NCBI GenBank assembly: GCA_030142905.1
Contig: JASJOG010000149.1
Location: 372,001 to 436,000 of the forward strand
DNA length: 64,000 nt
Direction of reading: 5' to 3'
Source of the DNA: Heliopora coerulea
Lineage: Eukaryota; Cnidaria; Anthozoa; Scleralcyonacea; Helioporidae
Part shown: piece by piece, positions 1 through 13,034 of the stretch
Position numbering within the stretch: the stretch's first letter is position 1
Layout of the letters: every line of letters starts with the position of its first letter
Notes under the pieces: generated by a model
Seen by the model: the letters and a program-made list of their open reading frames with translations, nothing else
The model's database searches: none
Told to the model about the DNA's origin: nothing
Program-made: the position numbers and the translations under genes

Positions 1-308
1 GGTTTGAATTAGAGAGAAAAAGTTGATTTGCAAACAAAATGTTGTAAGTTTCAGGGTGAGGAGGAAGTTCCTCCCTCTTCCAAACTACTTTAAGTGTCAA
101 ATTAATGTAATAAGGGACATGTACCCTATTATGCCGAGAAAAAGTATCTGATGTTAGCTAGAATATTGTATACCCCCCAAGAGGGGTGATTCCATGAAGA
201 TCAAATTAAAATTACAGTTTGGACTAATTGACTGACAATCTATGCAAAAACTGGTCCAACTCCAACAACTGGTGACAATGATGTACAATTAAAGTATAAT
301 GCACTTAC

Positions 309-1285
309 ATTTCTCCATTTCTCTATAACAAATTGTCATAGCTTGAAGTGTTGGATCATCAGAAGGTTGAACTTGCTTTACTTCACTAATAAGCTTTTCT
401 GATTCACTGGTCTTTCCTAACCTCAGGAGAGCAATGGATTTTAATGCCTGAAAAGAAACCAAAGTAAACATGACTAGTTTACCTTTGACTCATTAAGAGA
501 AGGGATCACCTTAATACAAGTCAATGCATCCCTCATCTTCTCAGAAGACACTATTATTTAATGACTATGCATATTTGTCACTTTTGAAACAGTCTGAATG
601 TATTCCTCACACTGCATCTTTTTCCCATGCTTCACATTTTCAGAATTAGCTTTAAAACCCACTGTAGGACCTCTGTTATGTTGGTCCATTACCTGCACAC
701 ATCTACAAGTAGTTGGCAATGGATAAAACTTTATTTTTCAGTGTATGATCAGTGAGAGTTTGTTTTTAACTTTGAAAATTTTCGTGCATATGCAAGAAAT
801 AATTTTACACCCTCAATTATAATTTTCTCCAAAGTAAGTCTGGCCGTCACAACTGCTCTTACAGCTCCAGTAACTGTAGACAAGTGGATGTAATTGCTGA
901 GATTGTGCTGAGGAAGAGATGTGCAGGAATGGGAGTTAAGGGGGAGGAATTTGACCAAGGAGGGACAGACTATCGTCGCCAGTTTTCCTATCACTAGAGC
1001 CCGACACAAAATGAGGTCAGTGGCTAGTTTTAAGACTAAATTTAAACTAATATCATGCTTTACCTTTGCACAATGGAGATCTTTCTGCTTCTTCAGAATT
1101 TTGTCAGCGTGTTGAATGGCTTGTTTGTTGTTCATACTATCCAGAGCATCTAACAAAATGACAACAGAAAAGACCATAAGTGACATGCAGTACCGACTCA
1201 GCAGCTGAAAAGTGTAAAACGGGAAAGTGTTACCGTAAACAGGTCGAAGTCTTCGTTCGTTGACGTCCACATGTCTGGACGCCAT
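309..1285 (-). CDS. NAA25: NAA25, NatB auxiliary subunit (5' portion, partial)
   Basis: N-alpha-acetyltransferase 25 is the TPR-containing auxiliary subunit of NatB, which binds the ribosome and supports NAA20 in acetylating nascent Met-Asp/Glu/Asn/Gln N-termini. I see three coding exons on the minus strand: 1234-1285 (ATG at 1285; starts MASRHVDVNERRLRPVY), 1064-1149 (contains NNKQAIQHADKILKKQKDLHCA) and 309-447 (contains LRLGKTSESEKLISEV and DDPTLQAMTICYREM). Junctions are GT-AG and keep frame (52, 86 and 139 nt). The order and spacing match the human protein start, including ERRLRPVY and LTILYREM-like motifs. The last donor is at 308-307, so the gene continues off the left edge; only about 92 residues are here. 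It lies head to head with RWDD4, with 469 bp between the start codons. Confidence 0.93.
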
Positions 1286-1754
1286 CTTGGCGCGGACGGC
1301 GGGAAACAGTAGCCTGGGATCGAATGTAACAGAAAGCTCCAGAAATCAGGTTCACATTCATTGAATGAACATTCGGACTTCTTCGGAAACCAACAGCAAC
1401 GAAGCCATCAACTAAGACCGAGCTTCCTTTAGGTTTACTTTTCATCTTAAAATAAATCAATGATACCTCTTCCAGAAAAATATTGACCCAGTATAAACCT
1501 AAGATCCATGGGAAAAATTCTCAGGTTTTAAATTTTTTCGTAGGTACAAAATATTGTCCACAAATTCAATCTTTGAAAAATATCGGTCATTCCTTTCGAA
1601 TGTACTTACAGTTGATGTTGTCTAATTTGGACATAGAAAACCCACTGATAAATAACTTTCAAGAGGGTCAATACGTTTGAAAGTTACACGAATATAAATT
1701 GATCCTTATTTACCGTCTTTTCTTAGATTTAACAATATGAGGGTGTCGTAAATA
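1286..1754. promoter_or_regulatory. Probable bidirectional promoter between NAA25 and RWDD4
   Basis: The 469 bp between the two divergent start codons must hold both 5' UTRs and promoters. No TATA box or clear element was identified; the function is inferred from head-to-head geometry alone. The RWDD4 ATG is at 1755 and the NAA25 ATG reads leftwards from 1285. Confidence 0.5.
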
Positions 1755-2838
<1,084 letters not shown>

Positions 2839-2894
2839 TATTAGGAGTAGTGATAGGTAGTGATCTTGTCAAATACACATTATTAATTAAATAA

Positions 2895-2900
2895 AATAAA
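2895..2900 (+). terminator. Candidate poly(A) signal of RWDD4
   Basis: A canonical AATAAA sits 57 nt downstream of the RWDD4 stop codon in an AT-rich stretch. Confidence 0.6.
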
Positions 2901-3411
2901 TTTTTATACTGTGGAACTGCATTTTTTTTTGTCTCTTTGGTAGTACAATTACCATCACATTAACCCTTACCTGTATTTGGTTGTTACATGAGAACAAATT
3001 TAAACAACAGAACGAGCCAAAGAACAAAGCGAAAAATGAAAGAGAACAAAGAACAAAAGGAAAAAGGAATTCATGCAAGAAAGGGTTAACATGTCTAACA
3101 GCTACATATGATCTTTACTTTGATTATAAATGAACAGAGTATATGGGCACTCCAAAACCATGATGAACTGTTTACATTCAATAAGTTTGGAAGGCCTTAT
3201 TCATGATGAATGATGCAGTTTAGAGAAACCAAATTGATATGGCCACTCAACTCATTTTTGTCTAATTTGGACTTTCGCTATTTCATTCTGGTCAACACCT
3301 GAAGATTTTACTCGTCACGGGGGACGTTTCAGACCGGAAAACGCTTAACACTTGCAGTGTAGGGAGGAGTGTGGATTATGAACAAAATGGCCCATTTGAG
3401 AAAGCACAGTT

Positions 3412-6043
3412 ATGGCGACTGCAGACGAGGTTGGAAAGGAATACAATCGTTGTGTTGACAGCGGATTTATCCTAGGAATTGACATTGGAACCACCAGTAT
3501 AAAAACTGCTTTAGTGAGTTGTAACAGTAAGGAAACATTGGCTCGTCAGAACCTTGATCATTATGCTGAAATCGATTTGGAGATTGATGGCTGTTTACAA
3601 AGACATGAACAAGACGTAGAAAAAATAGTTACCGCTCTTAATAAATGTATAGCACGATTACCGGATGATTTGTTGAAAGACGTGAAAGATATAGTCGTCT
3701 GTGGTCAAATGCATGGCTGCATTCTTTGGAATAGTGAAGAGCTTTTTGCATTCGAAGGGCTAAGTTTGAAAGATAGATTCAAACAGGCTGGAATGTTTGT
3801 TTCACGTCTTGTGACCTGGCAAGATGGCCGATGTTCACGAGAATTTTTAAGTTCTCTACCTAAAGCTAACCCAAAATATCCCTTAGCTACAGGATTTGGT
3901 TGTGCCACATTGTTCTGGTTGCAGAGACATACACCAGAGGTTTTAGAAAGATATGACTGTGCTGGAACAATAATGGATTTTGTAGTGGCATGTCTCAGTA
4001 ATAGTGAGAAGGTTTATATGTCGTCTCACAATGCATGTAGCTGGGGTTATTATGACATGGACAATGAGAGGTGGGAATTGGAAAGGTACATGGAAAATTC
4101 AAACTTAAGTTCTTTTGCATTGAGAATTAAATTATTTCAATGAATAATTATATCAATTATATAAATTATTCTTTGGGATTAATAATTATATTATCATGTA
4201 AATATTAATACATTTATTTACAAGTTAACACTATGATTATTCTAAATAAAAAGGTCTCAATTGGCCCCATAAGCAAGTGTTAACCAGTTTCTAAAGTCCA
4301 TGAAAATTTCTTGAAGGAATTCTATACAACCATAGTTTGGCCAAAGTACATGTTATACATAATATGATGGATGTTTTTCTTACTTCATGTTGGTTAGACT
4401 GCAATCAACAAATTTTCCCACTCGTCTATTACCTGAAGTCTATAAACCTGGTTATATTGTTGGTGAGCTGTCACAAGTTTGGTTTGGAATTCCAAGTGGT
4501 GCTGTGGTACGAGTTGCACTGGGGGACATGCAGTGTTCAATATTTGCAACTTGTGCTAATGCCATGGATGCAGGTATTGGTAAAGTCAATTTAACCTACA
4601 CATATCTGTAAAAAACATTCAAACATGAAAGGTCATGTGCAAAAGAAAAGCTCACTTTTCTCGTAGAAAGTATTGTGTAGATTATGAAATCTATTTTGAG
4701 CATAAAAGTTCATGGGAAGTATGCTAATGATGCAAATGTTGAAAACAGTTTCAAATGTATGGTATGTAGAACATTGGCTGTCAAAGGGTTAAACTACTTG
4801 GTCACAAAAAGACAAAGTGCTGCAATGTCAATATTTTACAATATAGAAAAAAAATTAAAGTTTCTTAACTGCCAAAATTGCAAAGATGAATAACTAACTA
4901 AACATGTTAAGTCCTTTTGTCAAACTGCTACACAGTTAAATCAAAACTACATGGTTGAAGTTTTGTATAATCGACTTGGAGGGTACTCTAATCAGTGTGT
5001 TGTTGTGTACGATGTTGAAAAGTTTTCAGTTACATGTAAATGGCCAACCAGAAGTATTTCTGCAGGCTAATGTTAGTGCTAGTAACCAGTAAACCTTTAT
5101 GGCACTAAATTAGTATTTGTCACAACTTCAAGGGACTATTTTTATAGGTTTAGTTATGTTTAGAAAAGGAATGTAATCTTAATGATTTGTAGATTAGTGA
5201 TGGTCTAGTACTTGATTTGCTTGTAGTGTTAAATATTGGCACATCCACCCAACTATCTGTGATTGTAAAAGGAAGTATGAAGGATGAAATATTGAAAGAG
5301 ATGTCACCACATCCTGCCTTACATGTCTTGCCATATTTTAATGATTGCTGCTTGGTGGTTGCTGCAGCCTTGACAGGTACATGCACAGTTTTTTTTCCAA
5401 AACTAAAAGATGTCTTTTACTCTTGCTTCTACTGAACTAGCACAATTTAATTTTCTGGTGGCAAGCTGATGCAATAGAGTTTTTTCTTTTAGTCTTCAGA
5501 AATTGAATGGCTACATTGATACATGTAACTGTGGAAGAAACAAGTGTTTGCCAGCTTAAGGGTCAAATGTCTTTTTATCATTCCATTTAAACAGGAGGAA
5601 ATACACTGGCATTTTTTGTCAAAATGCTACGCAGCTGGTTAAAAGATCTTGGTCTCCAGGAACCTTGTGATGAAGCAATCTATGACAGGCTTCTTGAATG
5701 CAGTTACCGAGATAAAGATTGTGCTAAACTTACTATTAGCCCCGTCCTCTGGGGTGAACGACACAATTTGGACCAATTAGCATCAGTCACAGACATCTCG
5801 TGTGAATCCTTGTCTCTTGGAAATGTTTACAATTCACTTTGTCAAGGCTTGATCATGAACATCCAATCAATGATGAGCAATGACTTCTTAGCAATGTGTG
5901 GAGTTCAGAAAATTATTGGGACTGGAAGTGCATTGGTTCGAAATTCAACATTACAAAAAAGTGTCCAAGATGCTTTTGACTTTCAATTTGTTCTCTGTAA
6001 AGATTCCAATGCATCAACTGGGGCAGCCTTTTCTATAATGTAA
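3412..6043 (+). CDS. SHPK: Sedoheptulokinase (FGGY family)
   Basis: SHPK phosphorylates sedoheptulose to sedoheptulose 7-phosphate with ATP, feeding the non-oxidative pentose phosphate pathway in the cytosol. Four exons join in frame: 3412-4085, 4398-4573, 5227-5376 and 5595-6043, all GT-AG, giving 482 aa (human 478). The N-terminal actin-like ATPase phosphate loop is FILGIDIGTTSIKTALV. GQMHG, LVTWQDGRCS (carrying the likely catalytic Asp of FGGY kinases) and ATGFGCATLFWL follow as in human SHPK. The second FGGY domain has ALGDMQCSIF, VLNIGTSTQL, GERHNLDQLASVT and a GTGSALVRN nucleotide-binding loop near the C-terminus. Reading past 4085 gives only intronic residues, so the splice is well supported. 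AATAAA at 6049-6054 lies almost on the stop codon, so the 3' UTR may be very short. The gene converges on the FMO gene. Confidence 0.96.
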
Positions 6044-6048
6044 TTTGT

Positions 6049-6054
6049 AATAAA
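6049..6054 (+). terminator. Candidate poly(A) signal of SHPK
   Basis: AATAAA starts 6 nt after the SHPK stop codon. The two convergent genes, SHPK and FMO, leave only 332 bp between their stop codons, so a short 3' UTR is plausible. Confidence 0.55.
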
Positions 6055-6375
6055 TTTTACCATCATAAAAATCTACAAAAAGTCCAGCATTTTCCTTTTT
6101 AATATCTTAATGATTATATCACTGGACAAAATGATCCACCTCTTGCTATATACTGCTTACCACAGTTCGTTCTTAAATCTGCCAAGTCCTACAAAAGTAT
6201 TTATGTTAACTGTTCTTGCCAAAAAAGAAGAAAATACAGATATGTCCTTGACACTAAAATTAATATCTCCAAATATCAAACTCCTTCATAAAATGAACTC
6301 AACATTATTAACAGTTTTACATCTCTGATCACAGCTACAGTTGGAAAATTGACGCTTAGCAAAAACTGCATGAAA

Positions 6376-8926
6376 TCATATGAATTGATAACACAATGCA
6401 ATAGCTAATATTACAAATGATAGAATCTTAAACATAGCTAAAAAAGTATACTTTGAAGACTGCTTCACAAATTCAGGCTTGGTTGCATAGATCACATTGT
6501 GTTGAGCATTCTGAATTGCTTGCTTTGCGCCATTCCATGAACCAGGTCCCATGAGTCGGTACTGAGGTGGGGTGCAGGGACCAAAGAAGCACTTGAGGGA
6601 TAGCAGTGGGTCAGTGACAAACAACTTCAAAAGGTTGGGTTTACATCCAATCATTTCTGCTAGTTCATCACAGTAGCTTACAAAGTCAACCTTGAATGCA
6701 ATAACATGGACAAAAAGCTTGTATAGCAGTTGTTTTTGTCTATCAAAAATTAGATATTCTACTACCAATATATTAAAAATAAAATATAATGAATGGAACA
6801 TTGATAGGAATAGTAGCTGGGGAAGTGAAAACCAAAGCACCTAAATAATCTGACAGCTCTCCCTTCAAAGACCAGACTGCATAAACTGGGGTGGTTAAGT
6901 TCAATTGATGTTTTCTGACTCATATGATGATGAAATGTAGGTAACATTACAACACTTTACGATAATTATATATTAATTTGACTGGTATATCTTTCACTTT
7001 AGCAGAAAACATAATCTTAACAAGTATGCATCACCATAATTCACCATGATGTGAAAACCAATACAATCCTTTCAAAAGGGGTCCAACAGACTTTTTAAGT
7101 AAAAAAGTATTACCTGGACTGTATGTCTTTTTGTGGAATAATAGCGTTTCTTCATTGTTTCCCTCTTTAAGGAAACATCACCTTCCATAGCCTTCTTCGT
7201 GGGTAACTTCAAATTTCCCACAAAAACACCACAAGCCCACCTTGCTTGCAACTCGCTGAGTGGATTAACTGCTCCAAGAGGTTGTACATTCCCAATTATT
7301 GCCAAACTTGATTTCTTCAGGAATGGTGGGAAAACATACTTGTACAAATTAACTTCATTTTTGTTGAGAATTTCTTTCTCAATCTCAAGATATGGAAATC
7401 TCATATCATAGCCAGTACAGAAGATGACAACATTCAAGTCTTTGACTACAGTTCCATCATCAAACTCCACACCATTGCTAGTAAACTGACATATATTTGG
7501 TTTTATAACCAAAGTCCCAGTAATAATTTGATAAGGAAGAGGATCATTTACCATTGGATGCTGACCAGTCACACAGTGACTAGGATGCAAGCCAAAATTT
7601 TTGTGACAAAATCTTGTGTTGCAGGAGTTTTCCACAACAAGTTTATTCAACCATAATGGTAAGCAGCTGTAAAACCTTGTGGTAAAATCCATGTCAATTG
7701 GCTTGCCACCATGAGAAAGTCTTGAGAAAACCCATGCACCTCTCCTTGTACTCAAATACACTTGCTTGGCATGTCTGCTCAGCTCAACAGCAATATCACC
7801 AGCCGAGTTCCCAATTCCTAAAAAAATGTCCTTTGAGGATCACTACTAACACAATGGACAGGGCTTTTCACGACAAGCAACTATTGCCACCATAATTCTA
7901 GGATATTAGCATGACTTCTTAGACACTAAATAATTCATTTTACTCTAGCTAACTCATTCACTTTAACTTTACTCTTTTTACCACTTTACTCTGGCTAATG
8001 TCAGATGATTTCACTTATCAAGGGGAGACCTCCAGTAGTAAAGGGGTTACTTTACCTACACCCACAAACTCTCCCCCTGCATGCCAAGGTTTTTGAACAT
8101 GTAATGGCTGGTTCCCCTTAATATCTCAGGTGAATAAAAGTACCAGAATACCTTACAAGGTTTTCTTTCCCATGCAAACATTTAATAGTCAAAGGGAATG
8201 GAAAGACAATTGCTTACATTAGCATGTGAAAGAAGATTTCCGAAGTCTTCTGGTAGTTGTGTTCAGTAGTTAAAGAAAGGGTACCAGCCATTCCTCATGC
8301 ACATTGCATAGCAAACCTTTATGTATAAACATAGGTTATTTGCACCAACCTACAATGAGAATGGTTTTTCCTTCAAAACCGTTGAAATCTTTGTAGGAAT
8401 GGCTGTGCATTTGGACGCCTTGAAAAACATCCATTCCTTTGAAACTTGGCCACGATGGCTGCCAATGGTGGCCAGTGCAGATCATTACAGCACTAAATTC
8501 TTCCACCGCTACTTTTCTTTCTTCTCCTTCTTTGTTTGTAGAACTTACAATCCATTTACCAGAGGTTTCATAGTCTTTGGCTCTCTCAACATTCAGTACT
8601 TTACATCCAAAGCGAATATACTTCTCCAAGCCAAAATTATCAGCGTATAAATGCAAGTATTTCATTACATAAGTGTTATGCATAAATGGTGGGAACTCTT
8701 TAGGTATCGGGAAGTCACTAAAGCACATCATTTCTTTGCTTGTGTTTATCACGGTGGAGCGATAAACTGAGCTGGTTTTGGTGCAATCTTCGGTGAAGTT
8801 CCACATACCACCGATGGAGTCTTCTTGTTCAAAGCACACAGGTTCTAGTCCTTCGTCCAAACAGCATTTTATTGATGTAAGACCACTTGCACCACCTCCA
8901 ATGATAGCCACTCGCAATTTTTCCAT
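6376..8926 (-). CDS. FMO: Flavin-containing monooxygenase (FMO5-like)
   Basis: A class B flavoprotein monooxygenase that would use NADPH and O2 to oxygenate soft nucleophiles or carbonyls, likely on the ER membrane. Three exons on the minus strand (8350-8926, 7114-7817, 6376-6690) join in frame to 531 aa; human FMOs are about 530-560. Visible motifs in order: FAD Rossmann loop IIGGGASGL (residues about 8-16), the FMO signature FQGVQMHSHSY, the NADPH loop IVGIGNSAGD spanning the exon 1/2 junction, and FCTGY. The C-terminal part has KPNLLKLFVTDP and FGPCTPPQYRLMGPG, conserved in vertebrate FMOs. It ends in a hydrophobic segment (about the last 20 residues) consistent with a tail anchor. Assignment to FMO5 rather than another paralogue is uncertain. 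The ATG at 8926 lies 122 bp from the divergent MMAB ATG. Confidence 0.95.
7983..8033. repeat. Dispersed repeat copy inside FMO intron 1
   Basis: About 50 bp with the core CACTTATCAAGGGGAGACCT match a second copy at 40022-40072, 32 kb away; both share TTTACTC, GATTTCACTT and CAAGGGGAGACCTCC in the same order. I recall closely similar sequence as an abundant dispersed repeat in stony-coral DNA; that recollection needs a search. Confidence 0.65.
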
Positions 8927-9048
8927 GATGTTTTACACCAGAAGCAAACTAATTCGACTCAAGTATCATTGAAATATCCAAGAACAAATCTCCAAGAATA
9001 TCCGAGTTTGATCGACCTTTTACGACTGTGTTCCGATGAAATTACAAA
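8927..9048. promoter_or_regulatory. Compact bidirectional promoter between FMO and MMAB
   Basis: Only 122 bp separate the divergent start codons of the FMO gene and MMAB, so both 5' UTRs and core promoters must overlap here or extend into the first exons. No TATA box is obvious. Function is inferred from geometry. Confidence 0.6.
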
Positions 9049-11586
9049 ATGGCGACGGTGTCAAGGTTTAGTGGGTTTGGAAGAACGTTTTGTTTTAAAC
9101 ACGTAAGACTCGCATTACGTAGTTCTCAGAGGGTCTTCTGTTCAAGGTGATATTTTTAAACTAGTGCCTACAAATTAAATGTTATTTTGGTACATCAATG
9201 GGTGTCACAAGTTAAAACTTGGCATCACAAATTATTCTGTACTAGGAGTGCCTCTATGTGTATTATTGGAATAACTGTTTGATACTTGGAATTTAGCCAG
9301 AAACATTAACCGTTGGCTGAAATTAGGCCTTGTCACTCAAACTTTACTTGAAACAGTCTGATCACTGCCACACAGTGACCCCATGCTGAGCCTCATGCAA
9401 AGGTTTATTGATGTCATCATTTCTTGTGCTTTTTTAGTTCATCAAAAGTAAAGATATACACAAAAAAGGGTGATAAAGGTGAAGTAAAAATATTATAAGG
9501 GGCAGCAAAGTATGGAAATGGGAAGCAAAAAATGTTTAATACTTTCACAAAACTACACAGCAGGGATGTAGTTAACCCATTTTGGCATGTGGAGGGCTGT
9601 CCACCATAATTTGCCAGAATTTAATTCAACATGCATTCACGCCATATATGGTGTACATTTGCTTGCTCAGTACCAGTATGTTAACTAGATATAAACTAGT
9701 AACCAAAAGGGATTTCAACCTACTTTACCTTACCAAATTTTACCTGATTTATTATTTTTTCCCCCAAATTTTCTGGGTATTCTGCAAACTTTGGGGGGAG
9801 GGGGTCACACACCCACACCCCCCTAAACTGCATTGCTGTAGCAAGGTGGGCAGGTGTGCAATTGCCTCCAGGGTGCTAAATGTGGGGATACCAAATTGTG
9901 ATTTTGTAGATAAGAGGTTTTTAGCTGGACACATTGAAGGGAAAGTTTGGAAAATTTTTTAGCTGATTAAATATTGATTCCTTTTGTGGTTTCTTGATGA
10001 ATTATTAATAAGTTGGACAAGAGATGTTAATATATTTCATCTAGGGTACTCTTATACGTTCTTGGGAGAACGACGACCCAAAGAAGACCAAATATTTGAA
10101 GCTTTAGGAACAACAGATGAACTGTCATCTGCTATTGGGTGAGTTACTGGCATTTTAAAATGTTTTAAATTAATTCCGAGTCCACGATTTATTTTATTCT
10201 CTGTAAATTTCTAAGGGTTGCCTTAGAATTCTGTGAAGATCAAGGACATGAGATTGTTGAGAAACTTCAGGAGGTTTGTTATTGAAAAGTTGTTAATGTT
10301 TTTTTTTTTTAATCCAGTGTAGTGAAACAGCCACCTATTACCATATAACCTAAAACTTCACATTTTAAGTGTAATTTATATGATTGAGAATCCAGAGAAA
10401 CCTAAAATCATTTATTTGTTGATCACCAGATTCAATGTATTTTGCAAGATGTAGGGGCAAATATAGCCACACCAAGGTCTTCAACCAATGAGGAAAAAGT
10501 TGGTAAGTATGAAATAAAATGTGAACAACCAAGGAGCCTAATATTTTTAAAAATTCCTACTCAACAATACCATGTGGTACATGATACAATTTTCATTGAG
10601 CTACATGAAATTATGTATTTTAGCAAAGACAAATTTTCCAAAAGGTGAAGTAGAAATCTTGGAAAAATGGATTGATGGATATTATTCACAACTCCCCAAA
10701 CTCAGAAACTTTATACTGCCAGTAAGGATTTTAGTATTTAGTACTTATTTTGCATCTTTAGCTGGGTTTTTTTTTGTGTGTTTTTATTGGTCAAGAATAA
10801 ATCTATGCCAAAATTTTAGTATCAATAAAATACTATTCTTGTGAGCATTTAAATTGTGTTTAAATATATTTGTCAGTCTGGTGGTAAAAGCAGTGCAAGT
10901 CTTCATCTGGCCAGGTCAATATGTCGAAGAGCTGAAAGAAGGTAATTCATGAGAAAGCAAATGAAATAAAACTGTAAATTTCCTTCAGCCAATAAGTTTC
11001 CATTGCTTAGGAAGCTATACCCTTATTTAGTGATTTAAAATTGTAATCTTATGGCTCAACTTTGAAAACACATTGACCATAGGAATTAGAGCAAGAAACC
11101 TATCATCTTGTTAACTGAATATTTGAGCTATACAACAAAATGGAACTGATAACAATTTGATGATAATTTTGAAATAAAGTCAAAATATTACCATGATCAG
11201 GTTTGTCTCATCATGTCGCTCAGATATTAAATTTACAAGATGTTATCCATGGGAGTCTGTTTCTAACTATATTTCTTAGAGTTATGGACTAGTAATGATT
11301 TTACTGTAGGAATTATGTTTCATTTTTCTTTCTCCTAGAATTGCCCCATTAGTCCGAAGTGGAAGTGCAGACTCAGAGGTTCTGCGCTACATGAACAGGT
11401 GAAGCTTATTACATTCGTAATGCACCAACAATAAAATTTACATTACTCAAGTTGGGTTCTGTTTTTTCTGTGCTTTTCAGATTAAGTGACTTCTTGTTTG
11501 CTGCTGCAAGGCATGTCTGCCACACTGAGGGGAAAACAGAGACGATTTATAATCGAAATGTGAGGAACAAAGACAGCAAAGGATAA
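9049..11586 (+). CDS. MMAB: Cob(I)alamin adenosyltransferase, mitochondrial (PduO type)
   Basis: MMAB transfers the adenosyl group of ATP to cob(I)alamin, making adenosylcobalamin for mitochondrial methylmalonyl-CoA mutase. Nine exons join in frame: 9049-9146, 9438-9478, 10045-10138, 10216-10273, 10430-10502, 10624-10721, 10877-10941, 11339-11398 and 11481-11586, giving 230 aa (human 250). The N-terminus is basic without acidic residues, as in a mitochondrial presequence. Motifs: [10 protein letters not shown] (ATP-binding loop), [37 protein letters not shown], and CRRAERR, where human disease mutations cluster. Exon 2 is only 41 nt but its reading frame, with [10 protein letters not shown], and both splice sites fix it. 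All exon phases were checked by count. The gene converges on RPLP2. Confidence 0.96.
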
Positions 11587-12892
11587 CATTGGCTGGTTGA
11601 TAACAATACTGTTAGTCTCAAACCAGGGGCAGTGCCAGGAATTGCTCAATGCAGGGCTAACCTCTCTAACAGGAGAGCTAAACTAGAGTGTACATGACCA
11701 TGCTCTCTTTATATTTGCTTATTTGAAGGTCAAAAACGTTGTTAATGGGCAAGAAATATTGCAACAGCCAACTAGAAACAGTTTACTTTTTGATCTAACA
11801 TGAGGAGAAAAGTGTCTATTATGTTTCTTGGCTAAATCAATAACAAGCACTCATAGTTTGTACAATATATAAATGTGTTATCATCAGTGAAAGTTCCCTA
11901 TCAGGGGGGTACTAAGGTTCTCCCACAGGGGGAATGTAGCCCTCTTTAGTGTCACCCCTGTCTTGAACACTCACTTTAAGAACAATTTGTAATAAGTTGT
12001 GAGCAAAATAAGATTGAAAAAAATGAAATTGATGCTATGGGTGTATGGTGATGCATTATGGTATTTTACAAAATTGGTCTCCAAATGCTCTGCATCTTAT
12101 TTTCTCCCATAAAGGTGGATCCAATGATTTATATTGACCATGGATTATCATTAAAGGGATATATCTGGCAAACTTACAATATTTGATTAAGTATCATTTT
12201 CAGTAAATTCAAATTAATAATAAATGGTACCACTTAATTAAAGACAAATGTTTTCTAGTAGCAAAAAGAAAAGGAAATGTAATTTTGAGACCAGAAGACA
12301 TGCATTGGAACCACCTTTAAAGAAATCCCATCACAAAAGTAATTGCAAATACAAATAATACCAGTAAAGTGAAATAAAGATGACTAAAGCCTAGTCGAAA
12401 CGTCGAATAAATTAAATATGTTATCGATTTTTGGAGTTACCGTTGTTGTGTATTTTATCAAAATACTCAGTGGTTCCCGCAATTTCTGAAACTACTACTC
12501 AATGAAGCTTTTTGTACAACTCTGGTCTTGGTTGCGTTGATCACATTACTTGAAATGCAAATTATACGACTTAAGACTCAGACATGTTGACAGAATGGGA
12601 AAAAAAAATCACAATACCAAGAATGCCTCATGAAGCAGCTAGTAAAACTGCCTGATCATTTGCACATGAATGGTAGGAAACAAAATAAACACCACTATGT
12701 ACAAAATGGAGTGATCTCAAAGGTAGTTTGTTCCCAAACTTCTTCCACTTATAAAACAAATTTGGTTGCTTTTTTCCTACACAAAAAAATTCCTTGCCCA
12801 GAAAAACTGTGAAAACTGATAAGCATGTTGGCACTGTATGTCCGAGGCTTGGAATGTATAATTCTTCACAAAAAGAAGTCAGAAATTACTAT
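11587..12892. other. Intergenic / 3' UTR space between convergent MMAB and RPLP2
   Basis: No coding exon is recognised here. AATAAA-type signals on the plus strand (for example 12219-12224) could serve MMAB. The remainder is AT-rich with no repeat family I can name. Confidence 0.6.
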
Positions 12893-12898
12893 TTTATT
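12893..12898 (-). terminator. Candidate poly(A) signal of RPLP2
   Basis: TTTATT on the plus strand (AATAAA on the minus strand) lies about 137 nt beyond the RPLP2 stop codon. An ATTAAA variant is nearby at 12926-12931. Confidence 0.55.
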
Positions 12899-13034
12899 TT
12901 TTTCAAGTTAAAAGGCACCTTGTCTTTTAATAACTTGAAAAATGAAACCTAAATAAGGCATACTGTATTGGCATGACCACAAACCACCACTTTTCACATT
13001 TTTAATTTCTTCATCTCATGTCGTGGTTTACAAG

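Noticed and set aside
749..1233. Single 178-codon minus-strand frame starting at the NAA25 ATG
   Set aside because: Only residues 1-17 and the block at 1064-1149 are coding; the rest is intron read-through. The spliced form matches NAA25.
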